This document shows positions 21,265-29,879 of a DNA stretch of 64,000 bases, one piece after another. The position numbers and the translations under genes were made by a program. Positions within the stretch are counted from its first letter, which is position 1. Every line of letters starts with the position of its first letter. This stretch comes from Marinococcus luteus. GTDB taxonomy: Bacteria; Bacillota; Bacilli; Bacillales; Marinococcaceae. The notes below the pieces were generated by a model that did not search any database, was not told the origin of the DNA, and worked only from the letters and a program-made list of their open reading frames with translations. The stretch covers positions 930,001-994,000 of the forward strand of contig NZ_FNNC01000001.1 of NCBI RefSeq assembly GCF_900106595.1, given 5' to 3'.

Positions 21265-22014
21265 CTATTTGTCTGTTTTTTTCGCCAAAAAGAATATACG
21301 CTCGCTTTCTTCATCCGGAAAATCAGCTGTGAAGTCGGCTGTGATACGAACATTCGAAAAACCCGCTTCCTCGAGCCACTCTTTGTATTCATTAATGGCA
21401 AACGTCCGCTGGACATGATCTTCATCATACCGGGTGTAGGTGCCGTCTGCATTTTTCGAAAAAATAGTCAACTCATGCTCGACCTCCCAGATTTGTTCCG
21501 AAGGATACACATCCCATATAAAAGAAATTTCTTCATCATTGTCTGCATAGGAAACCTCAGACAAAATGTCCTCTATGTAGTGAATGGAATGAACGTCAAA
21601 CATAAAAATTCCACCTGCTTCGAGATGGTTATAAACGCCGGCAAAGGTGGCTTTAACATCCTCCGGTGCAGTTAAATAGTTCAGGGAATCACAAAAACAA
21701 AAAATGAGCTGATACATAGACGGCGCGTCCAAAAACCTCATATCCTGATGGAATAATACAGGTTTTTCCCCTGAAGTACTCCATTTCTCTGCTGCCACTG
21801 CAAGCATGTCTGCTGAAAGATCCATGCCGTCGGCGTGAAATCCTTCGCTGTAGAGACGTTTCATGATCTCTCCGGTTCCGCATCCAAGTTCAAGCATTCT
21901 CGGGCTTTTGGCCGGGGCTTCTTTTATTACAGCTTCTTTCCAGGCGTCATACGGAGCGTCAGCCATCAGCCGGTCATACACTTCGGCAAAGCCGTTATAC
22001 ATTGAGTGATCCAT
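21265..22014 (-). CDS. yqeM: YqeM-type class I SAM-dependent methyltransferase
   Basis: The 249-aa protein has a Rossmann SAM-binding motif (LELGCGTGEIMKRL) and a FDVHSIHYIEDIL segment, which match B. subtilis YqeM. The substrate is unknown. It follows rsfS after a terminator and precedes comEA, the conserved neighbourhood. A transcript start between the terminator and its ATG is expected but no clear promoter was seen. Confidence 0.88.
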   Translation of the reverse strand: MDHSMYNGFAEVYDRLMADAPYDAWKEAVIKEAPAKSPRMLELGCGTGEIMKRLYSEGFHADGMDLSADMLAVAAEKWSTSGEKPVLFHQDMRFLDAPSMYQLIFCFCDSLNYLTAPEDVKATFAGVYNHLEAGGIFMFDVHSIHYIEDILSEVSYADNDEEISFIWDVYPSEQIWEVEHELTIFSKNADGTYTRYDEDHVQRTFAINEYKEWLEEAGFSNVRITADFTADFPDEESERIFFLAKKTDK

Positions 22015-22037
22015 CCTGCACTTCCCTTCGTTTAAAT

Positions 22038-22066
22038 TAGAAAAAGGCCTGAAAAATCAGGCCTTT
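22038..22066 (-). terminator. Terminator after rsfS
   Basis: Minus-strand AAAGGCCTGA, a 4-nt loop, TCAGGCCTTTTTC. A perfect 10-bp stem with a T-run that ends the yqeG-to-rsfS transcript. Confidence 0.88.
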
Positions 22067-22079
22067 CAGGCTTGCATTG

Positions 22080-22436
22080 TTACTGGGAAAGCACCGTTTC
22101 GAGTTCCACGTAGACGGCATCGCCCCATAATTTTTCAAGGTTGTAATAATTTCTTTCGTCTTCATGAAAAATGTGCACGACGACATCCCCGAGATCGATC
22201 AGCACCCATTTTGCTTCGTTATATCCTTCAAGCCTTTGTACGTCGAGGCCCTGCTTATGCGCAGCCTTTTTCAATTCTGTGGCAATCGCCTGTACCTGCT
22301 TTTCGGATGTGCCGTGTCCGATAACAAAATAATCTGCGACCGGCGACACCCCTCTCATATCCAGTGCTACGATATCATGTGCATTCTTGCTGTCAGCAGT
22401 TTGTACCGCTAATTCAAGCAGTTCCTTTTCGTTCAT
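22080..22436 (-). CDS. rsfS: Ribosomal silencing factor RsfS
   Basis: The 118-aa protein binds L14 and blocks subunit joining when translation must slow. It has the family sequences VADYFVIGHGTSEKQVQAIA, EGYNEAKWVLIDLGDVVVHIF and the final YNLEKLWGDA. It is the last gene of the yqeGH-aroE-yhbY-nadD-yqeK-rsfS run and ends in a strong terminator. Confidence 0.96.
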   Translation of the reverse strand: MNEKELLELAVQTADSKNAHDIVALDMRGVSPVADYFVIGHGTSEKQVQAIATELKKAAHKQGLDVQRLEGYNEAKWVLIDLGDVVVHIFHEDERNYYNLEKLWGDAVYVELETVLSQ

Positions 22437-22449
22437 CTACAGACCTCCA

Positions 22450-23013
22450 TTATTTGTGTTCCATCACCAGATCGTTGTAAGCGGCGAGCGTATCTGGAAA
22501 TACAGGAACATTTTTTGAAATTAAAAATTGAATCGTGTTTCCAAGAGCCATAACGATGGCAGCGTCTATGTCTGATTCTGCCATCTCCCGGACTTTTTCC
22601 ACTCCAGGGAATGTCCGGTTTGGTTCTATATAATCCGCTAAAAACAGCACCTTTTCATAAGCTGTCATGTTTGGCTTCCCGGTCGTATGCCAGTAAATAG
22701 AAGAAACAATATCCGCGTCTGCAATTCCAGCTTCTGTTTGAATGAAATAAGCGCCGGCCGGAGCATGAAGCAGTTCGTCCCCGTAGGCGATAAACCTGCC
22801 GGCTTCTTCTTTTCCGCGGAGCAGTTCACGCATCTCTTCGACAGGACGGTATTTAGCATAGTCATGCAAAATAGCTGCTATCTCTACTTTATTATAATCG
22901 ATATCAAACCGTTCTGCCAAATATAAAGCGGTCTCCCGGACACCGAGCGTATGCTTGTATCTGTTTTCCGTTAACTGTTCTTTAACGATTTGAAGAGCTT
23001 CATTTTTGTCCAT
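22450..23013 (-). CDS. yqeK: YqeK, HD-domain Ap4A hydrolase family
   Basis: The protein is about 187 aa with an HD phosphohydrolase domain (HTLGVRETALYLA, AAILHDYAKY, LLHAPAGAYFI). Members of this family hydrolyse diadenosine tetraphosphate symmetrically. The ATG at 23013 has GAGAGG 10 nt upstream and gives the expected length. It overlaps the end of nadD by 14 nt, so translation is probably coupled. Confidence 0.93.
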   Translation of the reverse strand: MDKNEALQIVKEQLTENRYKHTLGVRETALYLAERFDIDYNKVEIAAILHDYAKYRPVEEMRELLRGKEEAGRFIAYGDELLHAPAGAYFIQTEAGIADADIVSSIYWHTTGKPNMTAYEKVLFLADYIEPNRTFPGVEKVREMAESDIDAAIVMALGNTIQFLISKNVPVFPDTLAAYNDLVMEHK

Positions 23014-23575
23014 ACAGTTTTTTCCTCTCAATCTCTTTTAATACATTTCCCGGCACAATATAGCGGACGGTTTCGCCGTCCCTGAGCCGGCGGCGTATCA
23101 TCGAAGAAGAAACGTGCATTGTGGGAGCTTCCACCTGGGTCAGCCACGAAGGCTTGTAGCCGTTGTAGCCGGGACGGTTCACAAATACAAATTCGACCAG
23201 CCTGCGCAGCTTTTCAATATCCTTCCATTTATCCATCTGGTCTGCCATGTCGCCGCCGATCAAAAAGAAAAACTCCGTTTCCGGCGCCTGCTGCTTAAAG
23301 TAACGTACTGTATCAATTGTATACGAAGGCCCGCCGCGTTCAATCTCCACGGAGGACGTGCGAAATCCCGCGTTATCTTCAATCGCTGCTTCTACGAGCA
23401 TCAGACGTTCTTCCCCGGAAATCATATTCTCCCTTTGCTTATGCGGCGGTGTGTGTACTGGGATAAACCAGACTTCATCCAGATTTAATGCATTTTTTGC
23501 CTCTTCCGCCATAATCAGATGAGCTAAATGCGGTGGATCAAATGTGCCTCCGAACAGGCCGATACGTTCACTCAT
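23000..23575 (-). CDS. nadD: Nicotinate-nucleotide adenylyltransferase NadD
   Basis: Transfers AMP to nicotinate mononucleotide in NAD synthesis. The protein is about 191 aa with the nucleotidyltransferase motif GGTFDPPHLAHL near the N-terminus, FFLIGGDM, and the C-terminal SSSMIRRR that binds ATP phosphates. The ATG at 23575 has AAGGAG 8-9 nt upstream. The nadD-yqeK overlap is usual in Bacilli. Confidence 0.97.
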   Translation of the reverse strand: MSERIGLFGGTFDPPHLAHLIMAEEAKNALNLDEVWFIPVHTPPHKQRENMISGEERLMLVEAAIEDNAGFRTSSVEIERGGPSYTIDTVRYFKQQAPETEFFFLIGGDMADQMDKWKDIEKLRRLVEFVFVNRPGYNGYKPSWLTQVEAPTMHVSSSMIRRRLRDGETVRYIVPGNVLKEIERKKLYGQK

Positions 23576-23591
23576 AGTAGGTTCTCCTTGT

Positions 23592-23885
23592 TTACTTTGG
23601 AAGTTCAATCCCAGGATTGTCTTTTGATCTCCGGTACAGTACGATCGTGTTTCCGATCACCTGCACGACTTCAGAGCCAGTACCTTCGGCAAGCTCAGAT
23701 GCCACTTCATGCTTGTCTTCCATGCAGTTCTGCAGAAGGTTCACCTTCAGAATTTCTCTTTTTTCAATCGCTTCGTCTACATGGTTAATAATTTGTTCAT
23801 TCATGCCTTCTTTTCCAATTTGAAAAAGCGGCTTTAACGAATGTGCTTCTCTGCGCAAGGTACGCTTTTGTTTATTATTCAGCAT
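23592..23885 (-). CDS. yhbY: YhbY/CRS1-CRM domain RNA-binding protein (YqeI)
   Basis: A 97-aa single CRM domain protein with the loop signature QIGKEGMNEQII (GxxG type). It ends in a strand typical of the family (VVQVIGNTIVLYR). These proteins associate with pre-50S ribosomes. It overlaps the end of aroE by 11 nt and sits next to the ribosome-assembly GTPase yqeH. Confidence 0.93.
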   Translation of the reverse strand: MLNNKQKRTLRREAHSLKPLFQIGKEGMNEQIINHVDEAIEKREILKVNLLQNCMEDKHEVASELAEGTGSEVVQVIGNTIVLYRRSKDNPGIELPK

Positions 23886-24729
23886 TATTTTCTCCTTTTA
23901 AATGATCTTCGACGAGTGCCTGCATTGCTTTACGGTCCGGTTCCTTCCCCGTCCAGTACTTAAACGCAAGCGCTCCCTGGTTAACAAACATTCCACTTCC
24001 ATTCAATGTGTCGAGCCCTGCCTCCCGGGCATCCTTTAACCATCTGGTTTCCCATGGGTTGTAGATAAGATCACTGCATAATGCAGAAGCCTTTACATTC
24101 TCGAGAATCCAGGGGGAATTGTTTACCTCAGGGCTCATCCCAATAGAAGTAGTGTTAATCAGTATATCGTACTCCCCGTTCCTGCTTTCTGCCTCTTCTT
24201 TCGACGCTGTTTTGATGGCTGCTATATCTTCCAGGTGGTTTTTCAGCTGTTCTGCTTTTTCCTGCGTACGGTTTACGATAGTAATGCTCTCAGGGCTTCG
24301 GAGGCTTAACGCATAGCATACTGCCCGCGCTGCCCCGCCCGCTCCAATCACGAGGATATTTGCATTTTTGATCTGCTCCAATGAACGCACGGCCAGTAAA
24401 GATTCCAGATAGCCTTCCCCGTCCGTATTATATCCGACAAGCTCATCATTTTCTCTTACGACCGTGTTCACCGCACCGATTCTTTTGGCCGAGGGATCAA
24501 GCTTATCGATATCGTCCATCACATTCACTTTGTGGGGGATGGTAATGTTGAAGCCGGCAGCCCCGAGCTGCCGAAGCGCCTGTATGCCCTTTTGCAGCTC
24601 TTCTTCCGGCATATCAAACAAATGGTAGTAACCGTCGACGCCAAGCTTTCCGAACTGCTCATTATGCATTTGCGGTGACAGCGAATGCCCGAGCGGATGG
24701 CCGATTAAGCCGAGAAGCGTTTTTGGCAA
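23875..24729 (-). CDS. aroE: Shikimate dehydrogenase
   Basis: NADP-dependent reduction of 3-dehydroshikimate in chorismate synthesis. The 284-aa protein has the shikimate-binding N-terminus (IGHPLGHSLSPQMHN), NITIPHKVNVM with the catalytic Lys, and VIGAGGAARAVCYAL and NRTQEKAEQL for NADP. NGSGMFVNQGALAF completes the pattern. It abuts yqeH upstream. Confidence 0.97.
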   Translation of the reverse strand: MPKTLLGLIGHPLGHSLSPQMHNEQFGKLGVDGYYHLFDMPEEELQKGIQALRQLGAAGFNITIPHKVNVMDDIDKLDPSAKRIGAVNTVVRENDELVGYNTDGEGYLESLLAVRSLEQIKNANILVIGAGGAARAVCYALSLRSPESITIVNRTQEKAEQLKNHLEDIAAIKTASKEEAESRNGEYDILINTTSIGMSPEVNNSPWILENVKASALCSDLIYNPWETRWLKDAREAGLDTLNGSGMFVNQGALAFKYWTGKEPDRKAMQALVEDHLKGENNAE

Positions 24730-25833
24730 TTAAATCACCGCCTCCCGTTTTGATACCCCTGTGCCGGCCGGCACGTAAATATCCACGGAAGCACGGGGGT
24801 TTGTTACCGTAATCCATCCGAGCCCCTGCACGACAATATCTGTCTTTTCCTCTTTAATTTCAATTCGGTGCTTCGTTAATTCCGGCGCGTCTTCCACGCG
24901 GTACGGCGGCTTCAATACGTCCCCGACCCTTTCCGGGTGGAGGCGGTCAGCGTTGTCCTGCTTGGTGCGGTGCACCGGAAGCCGGTTGGACATAAACACA
25001 ACAAATGAATTAGGGTCGCCTTCGACAAAATCCATACGCACGTAACCGCCGATAAATATCGTCTGTCCGCTTTCAAGCTGGTACACTTTCGGTTTTAATT
25101 CCTTTTCAGGGATAAACTCTTTTCGCTCCTTAAGACTCCGTTTGCGCCCGAACTGCTTATCATTGATAAGTCCCGGGGTATCATACAGACTCGCCTGCTC
25201 ATCTAAAGGAACTTCAATCATGTCAAGCGTCGTTCCCGGAAAATGAGAAGTGGTGATGTCCTGTTCTTCATTTTCTCCGAATTCAGCAATCAGTGCGTTA
25301 ATAAATGTAGATTTACCAACGTTTGTACATCCGGTAACGTACACGTCTCTGCCGTTTCTCAGCTTTTCAATGCTTGAAGCAGCTTCCTGGATACCCTGTT
25401 TATTTTTGGCACTCAGCAAAACAACATCCTTCGGCTTTAATCCCTGCTGCTTTGCCTGGCGGCGAATCCAGTGGAGAAGCTTGTTTTCATTTAAAGAGTG
25501 CGGGAGCAGATCCGTTTTGTTAACCATCAGCAGTACCGGGTTGTCTCCGACGTATCTTTGAAATCCAGGAATCCAGCTGCCTTCAAAATCAAACACATCA
25601 ACAATTTTTACAATAAGCGCTTTTTTTCTGCCAAGCTCATGCAGCTTATCACGGAAATCCTGATCTTCCATGTCCACGTCCTGGACTTCATTATAATGCT
25701 TCAAACGAAAACAACGCTGGCAGATCACTGTCGCTCTGTCCACTAGCGCTGAGGTCGGGACGTACCCGGCTTTATTTTTATCCTCATTTTGAATAGGCGC
25801 CCCACATCCGGCGCAGTGCAGCTCTTCGGTCAT
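24730..25833 (-). CDS. yqeH: Circularly permuted GTPase YqeH
   Basis: GTPase needed for 30S subunit assembly. The protein is about 367 aa with an N-terminal zinc finger (C7, C10, C38, C41). It has the permuted motif order G4 (VNKTDLLP), G5, G1 (GCTNVGKSTF), G2, G3 (DTPG), and a C-terminal RNA-binding region. The ATG at 25833 is preferred, with GGGAGG 7 nt upstream; the upstream in-frame ATG overlaps that site. It overlaps yqeG by 4 nt. Confidence 0.96.
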   Translation of the reverse strand: MTEELHCAGCGAPIQNEDKNKAGYVPTSALVDRATVICQRCFRLKHYNEVQDVDMEDQDFRDKLHELGRKKALIVKIVDVFDFEGSWIPGFQRYVGDNPVLLMVNKTDLLPHSLNENKLLHWIRRQAKQQGLKPKDVVLLSAKNKQGIQEAASSIEKLRNGRDVYVTGCTNVGKSTFINALIAEFGENEEQDITTSHFPGTTLDMIEVPLDEQASLYDTPGLINDKQFGRKRSLKERKEFIPEKELKPKVYQLESGQTIFIGGYVRMDFVEGDPNSFVVFMSNRLPVHRTKQDNADRLHPERVGDVLKPPYRVEDAPELTKHRIEIKEEKTDIVVQGLGWITVTNPRASVDIYVPAGTGVSKREAVI

Positions 25834-26351
25834 TGTGTATCCTCCCATTGAATTAATCCTCTGTCTTTCAAACGCTTCATTACCCGGCGTTCTACCTTCC
25901 GGTTGATTTTTGTCAGAAAGCCGTCATTTTGGGCCACCGGCACGACTAAGACAGTGTAAAATCCGGCCCGGTTTCCCCCGAACACATCTGTCAGAACCTG
26001 GTCACCGACTACAACCACTTCTCGCTTTTTCAATCCCATCCGTCTGGTCGCCTTTCGGAACGCCCGTCCCATCGGTTTTTTGGCCGAATGAATGAAATGA
26101 ATGCCATTTGGCTCTGAAAATGAGCGGACACGGTGCTCGGAATTGTTGGAAACAATAGTTACCTGAAACCCCTGCTCCTGTAAAAAGAAAAACCAGTCAT
26201 CAAGCTCGTTGGTTATATCCGGCCGGTCCCATTCTACCAGAGTATTATCCAAATCAGTGATAATACCTTTAATATTATTTTCACGCAGGTGTTCCAGATC
26301 GAGATCTAAAACACTCGGCAGGTATTCATTTGGCATAAATCGCTTAATCAA
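25830..26351 (-). CDS. yqeG: YqeG, HAD-superfamily IIIA phosphatase
   Basis: A 173-aa HAD hydrolase of the YqeG subgroup. Motif I is DLDNT (Asp33, Asp35), motif II is VSNNS, and motif III/IV are KKPMGRAF and VVVGDQVLTDVFGGNRAG. The substrate is unknown; family members include a mitochondrial phosphatidylglycerophosphatase, but transfer of that function is not justified here. The start is TTG at 26351, with GGGGG 8 nt upstream; it aligns with the B. subtilis N-terminus. First gene of the cluster. Confidence 0.92.
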   Translation of the reverse strand: MIKRFMPNEYLPSVLDLDLEHLRENNIKGIITDLDNTLVEWDRPDITNELDDWFFFLQEQGFQVTIVSNNSEHRVRSFSEPNGIHFIHSAKKPMGRAFRKATRRMGLKKREVVVVGDQVLTDVFGGNRAGFYTVLVVPVAQNDGFLTKINRKVERRVMKRLKDRGLIQWEDTQ

Positions 26352-26713
26352 AATCCCGTCCCCCTTCGAGCAGGCTTGCTTTAACTTTCAGCCTGCATCT
26401 GACTGTAATATAAAACGCACTTATTTCTTCTATTTTAACAAACCCTTATTCAAATATCGCAATAATCTGGCGTTGTTTTCCGTCATAAGCCGTACAATCA
26501 GCAAGTATAACCGTCAGAAGCTTTTTTTTCAATTTTCTTTAGACACGTAATGAAATATAGAAAAAAATTGTGAAAAGCGTCCCCTCTCTCTTCCTATATA
26601 TGTGTTTGAAATGATTGATGTTTCCGGGATTCGCTTCTAATGCAAGGCGTTTAGATATACGCTATAATGTGAAAAGAATTCAGTGGCGACCGAAACTAAC
26701 AAGGAGGTTCTTC
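26352..26713. other. Intergenic region between yqeG and the mrp operon
   Basis: About 360 nt separate two divergent operons. A TATAAT box on the plus strand (26663-26668) lies 46 nt ahead of mrpA, with only a poor -35 match. AT-rich stretches at 26401-26450 could serve yqeG. No convincing ORF, riboswitch or strong hairpin was seen. A T8 run at 26522-26529 has no good stem upstream. Confidence 0.5.
26663..26668 (+). promoter_or_regulatory. Putative -10 box for the mrp operon
   Basis: A consensus TATAAT 46 nt before the mrpA ATG. There is no good -35 at 17 nt, so it may need an activator or be an extended promoter variant. Confidence 0.4.
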
Positions 26714-29119
26714 ATGTTTACTATTTTACACCTTGCCATCATTGCACCGTTTCTGGCTGCTGTGCTGGTGCCTCTTCTGTATAAATTTATTCCGCGTATA
26801 CATACAGGATGGTTCGTACTTATTGTTCCCATTATTCTTTTCAGCTACTTTTTGAGCTACCTTCCGGAGGTGTCCGGCACAGGCTCCGTCATGAAAACAT
26901 TCGAGTGGATTCCTTCCTTAGGCATTAATTATATTGCCTATGTGGACGGCCTCGGCCTTTTATTTGCGCTCCTGATTACAGGAATCGGAGCTCTCGTTGT
27001 TTTGTATTCCATCTATTATCTGGATAAGCATAAAGAGCAGTTGAATAACTTTTATACATATCTGCTTCTTTTTATGGGTGCTATGCTCGGCCTTACATTG
27101 TCAGATAATTTAATCGTTTTGTATACATTCTGGGAAATCACCAGCATTTCATCGTTTCTGCTGATTTCTTATTGGTATACGAAAGAAAAATCACGCTACG
27201 GTGCGTTGAAATCACTGCTTATCACCGTCATGGGTGGCTTTGCCCTTTTAGTTGGTTTTGTACTGATCGCTTCTGTAACCGGCACATACAGCATTCGCGG
27301 TATTCTGGAAGCTTCGGACCAGCTCGCCGATAGCCCGCTGTTTCTGCCGGCTATGCTTCTAATCCTGCTCGGGGCGTTTACAAAGTCTGCCCAGTTTCCA
27401 TTTCATATCTGGCTGCCGGACGCGATGGAAGCTCCGACGCCGGTCAGTGCTTACCTGCACTCCGCGACAATGGTAAAGGCGGGTATTTATTTAGTTGCCC
27501 GCATGACCCCTCTGTTCGCGGTCAGTGCCTATTGGTTCTGGCTTGTCACCGGCTTCGGACTTCTTACTCTCATATGGGGATCGCTTTCTGCAATACGCCA
27601 GACCGATTTAAAAGGTATTCTCGCATACTCCACGGTCAGTCAGCTCGGAATGATTTTATCGATGCTCGGCGCCGGGGCTGCAGCGCTTCACTATGACAGT
27701 ATCGACAACAACGCCTATACAATTGCGGTGGCAGCTGCTATTTTTCACTTAATTAACCATGCTACCTACAAAGGAAGCCTGTTTATGATGGTAGGTATCA
27801 TCGATCACGAAACAGGCACACGGGACATCCGGCGGCTTGGCGGCCTCATGACATTAATGCCGATTTCCTTTACTATCGCTGTTATCGGCGGCTTTTCCAT
27901 GGCTGGCCTGCCGCCGTTCAATGGATTTTTAAGTAAAGAAATGTTTTTCATGTCCATGGTGGAAATTACCCACTTCCCGCAGTACAGCGTAGATTCCATC
28001 GGTATTCTGCTTCCGATTGTCGCCTGGACAGCAAGTATTTTTACTTTCGTTTATTGTATGATGCTCGTTTTCCGGACCTTTACCGGCAAACTTCAAAAGG
28101 AAAAGCTTCCAACCAAACCACACGAGGCTCCGTTTGGCATGCTTTTGTCTCCCCTCATTCTCGTAGCTCTTGTCGTGTTTATCGGCTTTTTCCCGAATAC
28201 ACTCGTACCAACGATTATCGAACCGGCAATGGCTTCTATTATGCCTGAGCTTGCCCAGACAGGGTCATTTGGGGTGGACATTTACTTCTGGCACGGCTTT
28301 TCCCTGGAACTATTTATGACTATCGGCGTTGTCCTGCTTGGTACGGCCATATTCCTGGCACTGCAAAAATGGAATAAAATGCACGTCATCTTTCCGGAAA
28401 ACCGTCTGTTTAACCAGGCATACAACCGTTCTCTTGAAGGGCTCGACCGCTCTTCTCATGCCTTAATGTCCTGGCATATGACCGGGCTCGTTAGAGATTA
28501 CTTTATATATATTTTCTCTTTCACGGTGGTACTGCTCCTTTTCTCTCTTTTTGGTACCGGAGCATTTACCATTGATGTCGAAAATATGGTTCCGGTTAGT
28601 CCTTATGAAGCTATTCTCTCACTGGTGCTAGTAGGGTCTTCCCTTATTCTTATGTTTACACGGTCCCGGTTGAAGGCGGTCATTTCCCTGGGCGCGCTCG
28701 GCTATACGGTAGCACTGTTCTTCGTATTGTTCCGCGCGCCGGACCTGGCACTGACCCAGCTGACGATTGAGACCGTGTCGGTGACGCTGTTTTTACTTTG
28801 TTTCTATCATTTCCCGCAGATTTTCGATGCTTTGAAGGAAACGAAATTTCATGCGGTCAACTTTGTTATTTCAGCCACGGTCGGACTCACCGTCACACTC
28901 ATCGGACTTTCAGCCAGCGGCACCAGGCTGTTTCCGGCAATTTCTGATTACTTTTTAGAGAACAGCTACAAAGAAGCAGGCGGCAATAACGTCGTTAACG
29001 TTATCTTAGTGGATTTCCGCGGTTTTGATACCCTGCTTGAAATTCTCGTATTAGCTATCGCCTCCCTCGGAGTGTACTCCTTAATTAAATTACGGCTGGC
29101 AGGAGGGGAGAATAAATGA
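26714..29119 (+). CDS. mrpA: Mrp Na+/H+ antiporter subunit A
   Basis: Largest subunit of the Mrp complex, homologous to the NuoL/NuoM proton channel subunits. The complex exchanges cytoplasmic Na+ for H+ and supports pH and salt tolerance. The 801-aa product is almost wholly membrane-spanning. It has the NuoL-like core (LYTFWEITSISSFLLISYW, FHIWLPDAMEAPTPVSAYLHSATMVKAG) and the C-terminal MrpA-specific and MrpB-like region (about 640-800). The ATG at 26714 has AAGGAGG 8 nt upstream; an earlier in-frame ATG at 26615 would add an unlikely soluble leader. It overlaps mrpB by 4 nt. Confidence 0.97.
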   Translation: MFTILHLAIIAPFLAAVLVPLLYKFIPRIHTGWFVLIVPIILFSYFLSYLPEVSGTGSVMKTFEWIPSLGINYIAYVDGLGLLFALLITGIGALVVLYSIYYLDKHKEQLNNFYTYLLLFMGAMLGLTLSDNLIVLYTFWEITSISSFLLISYWYTKEKSRYGALKSLLITVMGGFALLVGFVLIASVTGTYSIRGILEASDQLADSPLFLPAMLLILLGAFTKSAQFPFHIWLPDAMEAPTPVSAYLHSATMVKAGIYLVARMTPLFAVSAYWFWLVTGFGLLTLIWGSLSAIRQTDLKGILAYSTVSQLGMILSMLGAGAAALHYDSIDNNAYTIAVAAAIFHLINHATYKGSLFMMVGIIDHETGTRDIRRLGGLMTLMPISFTIAVIGGFSMAGLPPFNGFLSKEMFFMSMVEITHFPQYSVDSIGILLPIVAWTASIFTFVYCMMLVFRTFTGKLQKEKLPTKPHEAPFGMLLSPLILVALVVFIGFFPNTLVPTIIEPAMASIMPELAQTGSFGVDIYFWHGFSLELFMTIGVVLLGTAIFLALQKWNKMHVIFPENRLFNQAYNRSLEGLDRSSHALMSWHMTGLVRDYFIYIFSFTVVLLLFSLFGTGAFTIDVENMVPVSPYEAILSLVLVGSSLILMFTRSRLKAVISLGALGYTVALFFVLFRAPDLALTQLTIETVSVTLFLLCFYHFPQIFDALKETKFHAVNFVISATVGLTVTLIGLSASGTRLFPAISDYFLENSYKEAGGNNVVNVILVDFRGFDTLLEILVLAIASLGVYSLIKLRLAGGENK

Positions 29120-29538
29120 AGTACAACGACATTATCCTGCAGACAGTAACGAAATTCATTTCATTTCTCATCTTTCTGTTTGCAGTTTATATCTTTTTCA
29201 ACGGCCACCAGGAGCCAGGAGGCGGTTTTATCGGAGGACTGATGACAAGCGCTGTGTTAGTGCTTCTGCTTCTCGCCTTCGATATGGAAACGGTCCGCCG
29301 GGCTCTGCCAATTGATTACAAACTTATGACCGCCATCGGTCTTGTATTTGCTGTTGGTACCGGCGTAGGCTCATTTTTCTTCTCGGTACCGTTTCTTTCA
29401 CAAACCTTCGGGTATTTTCATTTCCCCGTTTTGGGTGAACTGGAACTGACGACGACCCTTGCCTTCGACCTGGGTGTTTATCTGGTGGTTATCGGAACGG
29501 CTATGACTATTATTCAAACGATCGGAGAGGATAAATAG
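29116..29538 (+). CDS. mrpB: Mrp antiporter subunit B
   Basis: A 140-aa protein with four membrane segments, MnhB family. The HQEPGGGFIGGLMTSA motif is diagnostic. It overlaps mrpA by 4 nt and mrpC by 1 nt, so translation of the subunits is tightly coupled. Confidence 0.96.
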   Translation: MKYNDIILQTVTKFISFLIFLFAVYIFFNGHQEPGGGFIGGLMTSAVLVLLLLAFDMETVRRALPIDYKLMTAIGLVFAVGTGVGSFFFSVPFLSQTFGYFHFPVLGELELTTTLAFDLGVYLVVIGTAMTIIQTIGEDK

Positions 29539-29879
29539 TGGAAATAATTATGTCTATCCTTGCCGGCTTCTTATTTACTGTCGGTTTGTATTTAATACTG
29601 ACGAAAAACTTAATCCGCATTATTATTGGCAGCTCAGTTTTAAGCCACGGAGCCCATTTGCTGCTCTTGACCATGGCGGGGCTGAAGACTGGCGCCCCAC
29701 CGTTGCTTGGTCTAGAAGCTGACACTTATGTAGACCCGCTTCCCCAGGCACTGATACTGACAGCTATCGTTATCAGCTTTGGAGTAACGTCTTTTATTCT
29801 TGTTTTAGGATACCGTACGTACAAAGTGACCGGGGCGGCTGAGACTGACCAACTGAGAGGAACTGATACTGATGAGTAA
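29538..29879 (+). CDS. mrpC: Mrp antiporter subunit C
   Basis: The 113-aa NuoK-like subunit has three membrane helices. The family sequence IIIGSSVLSHGAHLLLL and the segment DPLPQALILTAIVISFG are present. The start is GTG at 29538, sharing its G with the mrpB stop and with GGAGAGG 7 nt upstream. An in-frame ATG four codons on is a weaker choice. Confidence 0.96.
   Translation: MEIIMSILAGFLFTVGLYLILTKNLIRIIIGSSVLSHGAHLLLLTMAGLKTGAPPLLGLEADTYVDPLPQALILTAIVISFGVTSFILVLGYRTYKVTGAAETDQLRGTDTDE

Noticed and set aside
26615-26713. 33-codon N-terminal extension of mrpA
   Set aside because: It covers the TATAAT box and adds a polar leader absent from MrpA proteins. AAGGAGG precedes the ATG at 26714.
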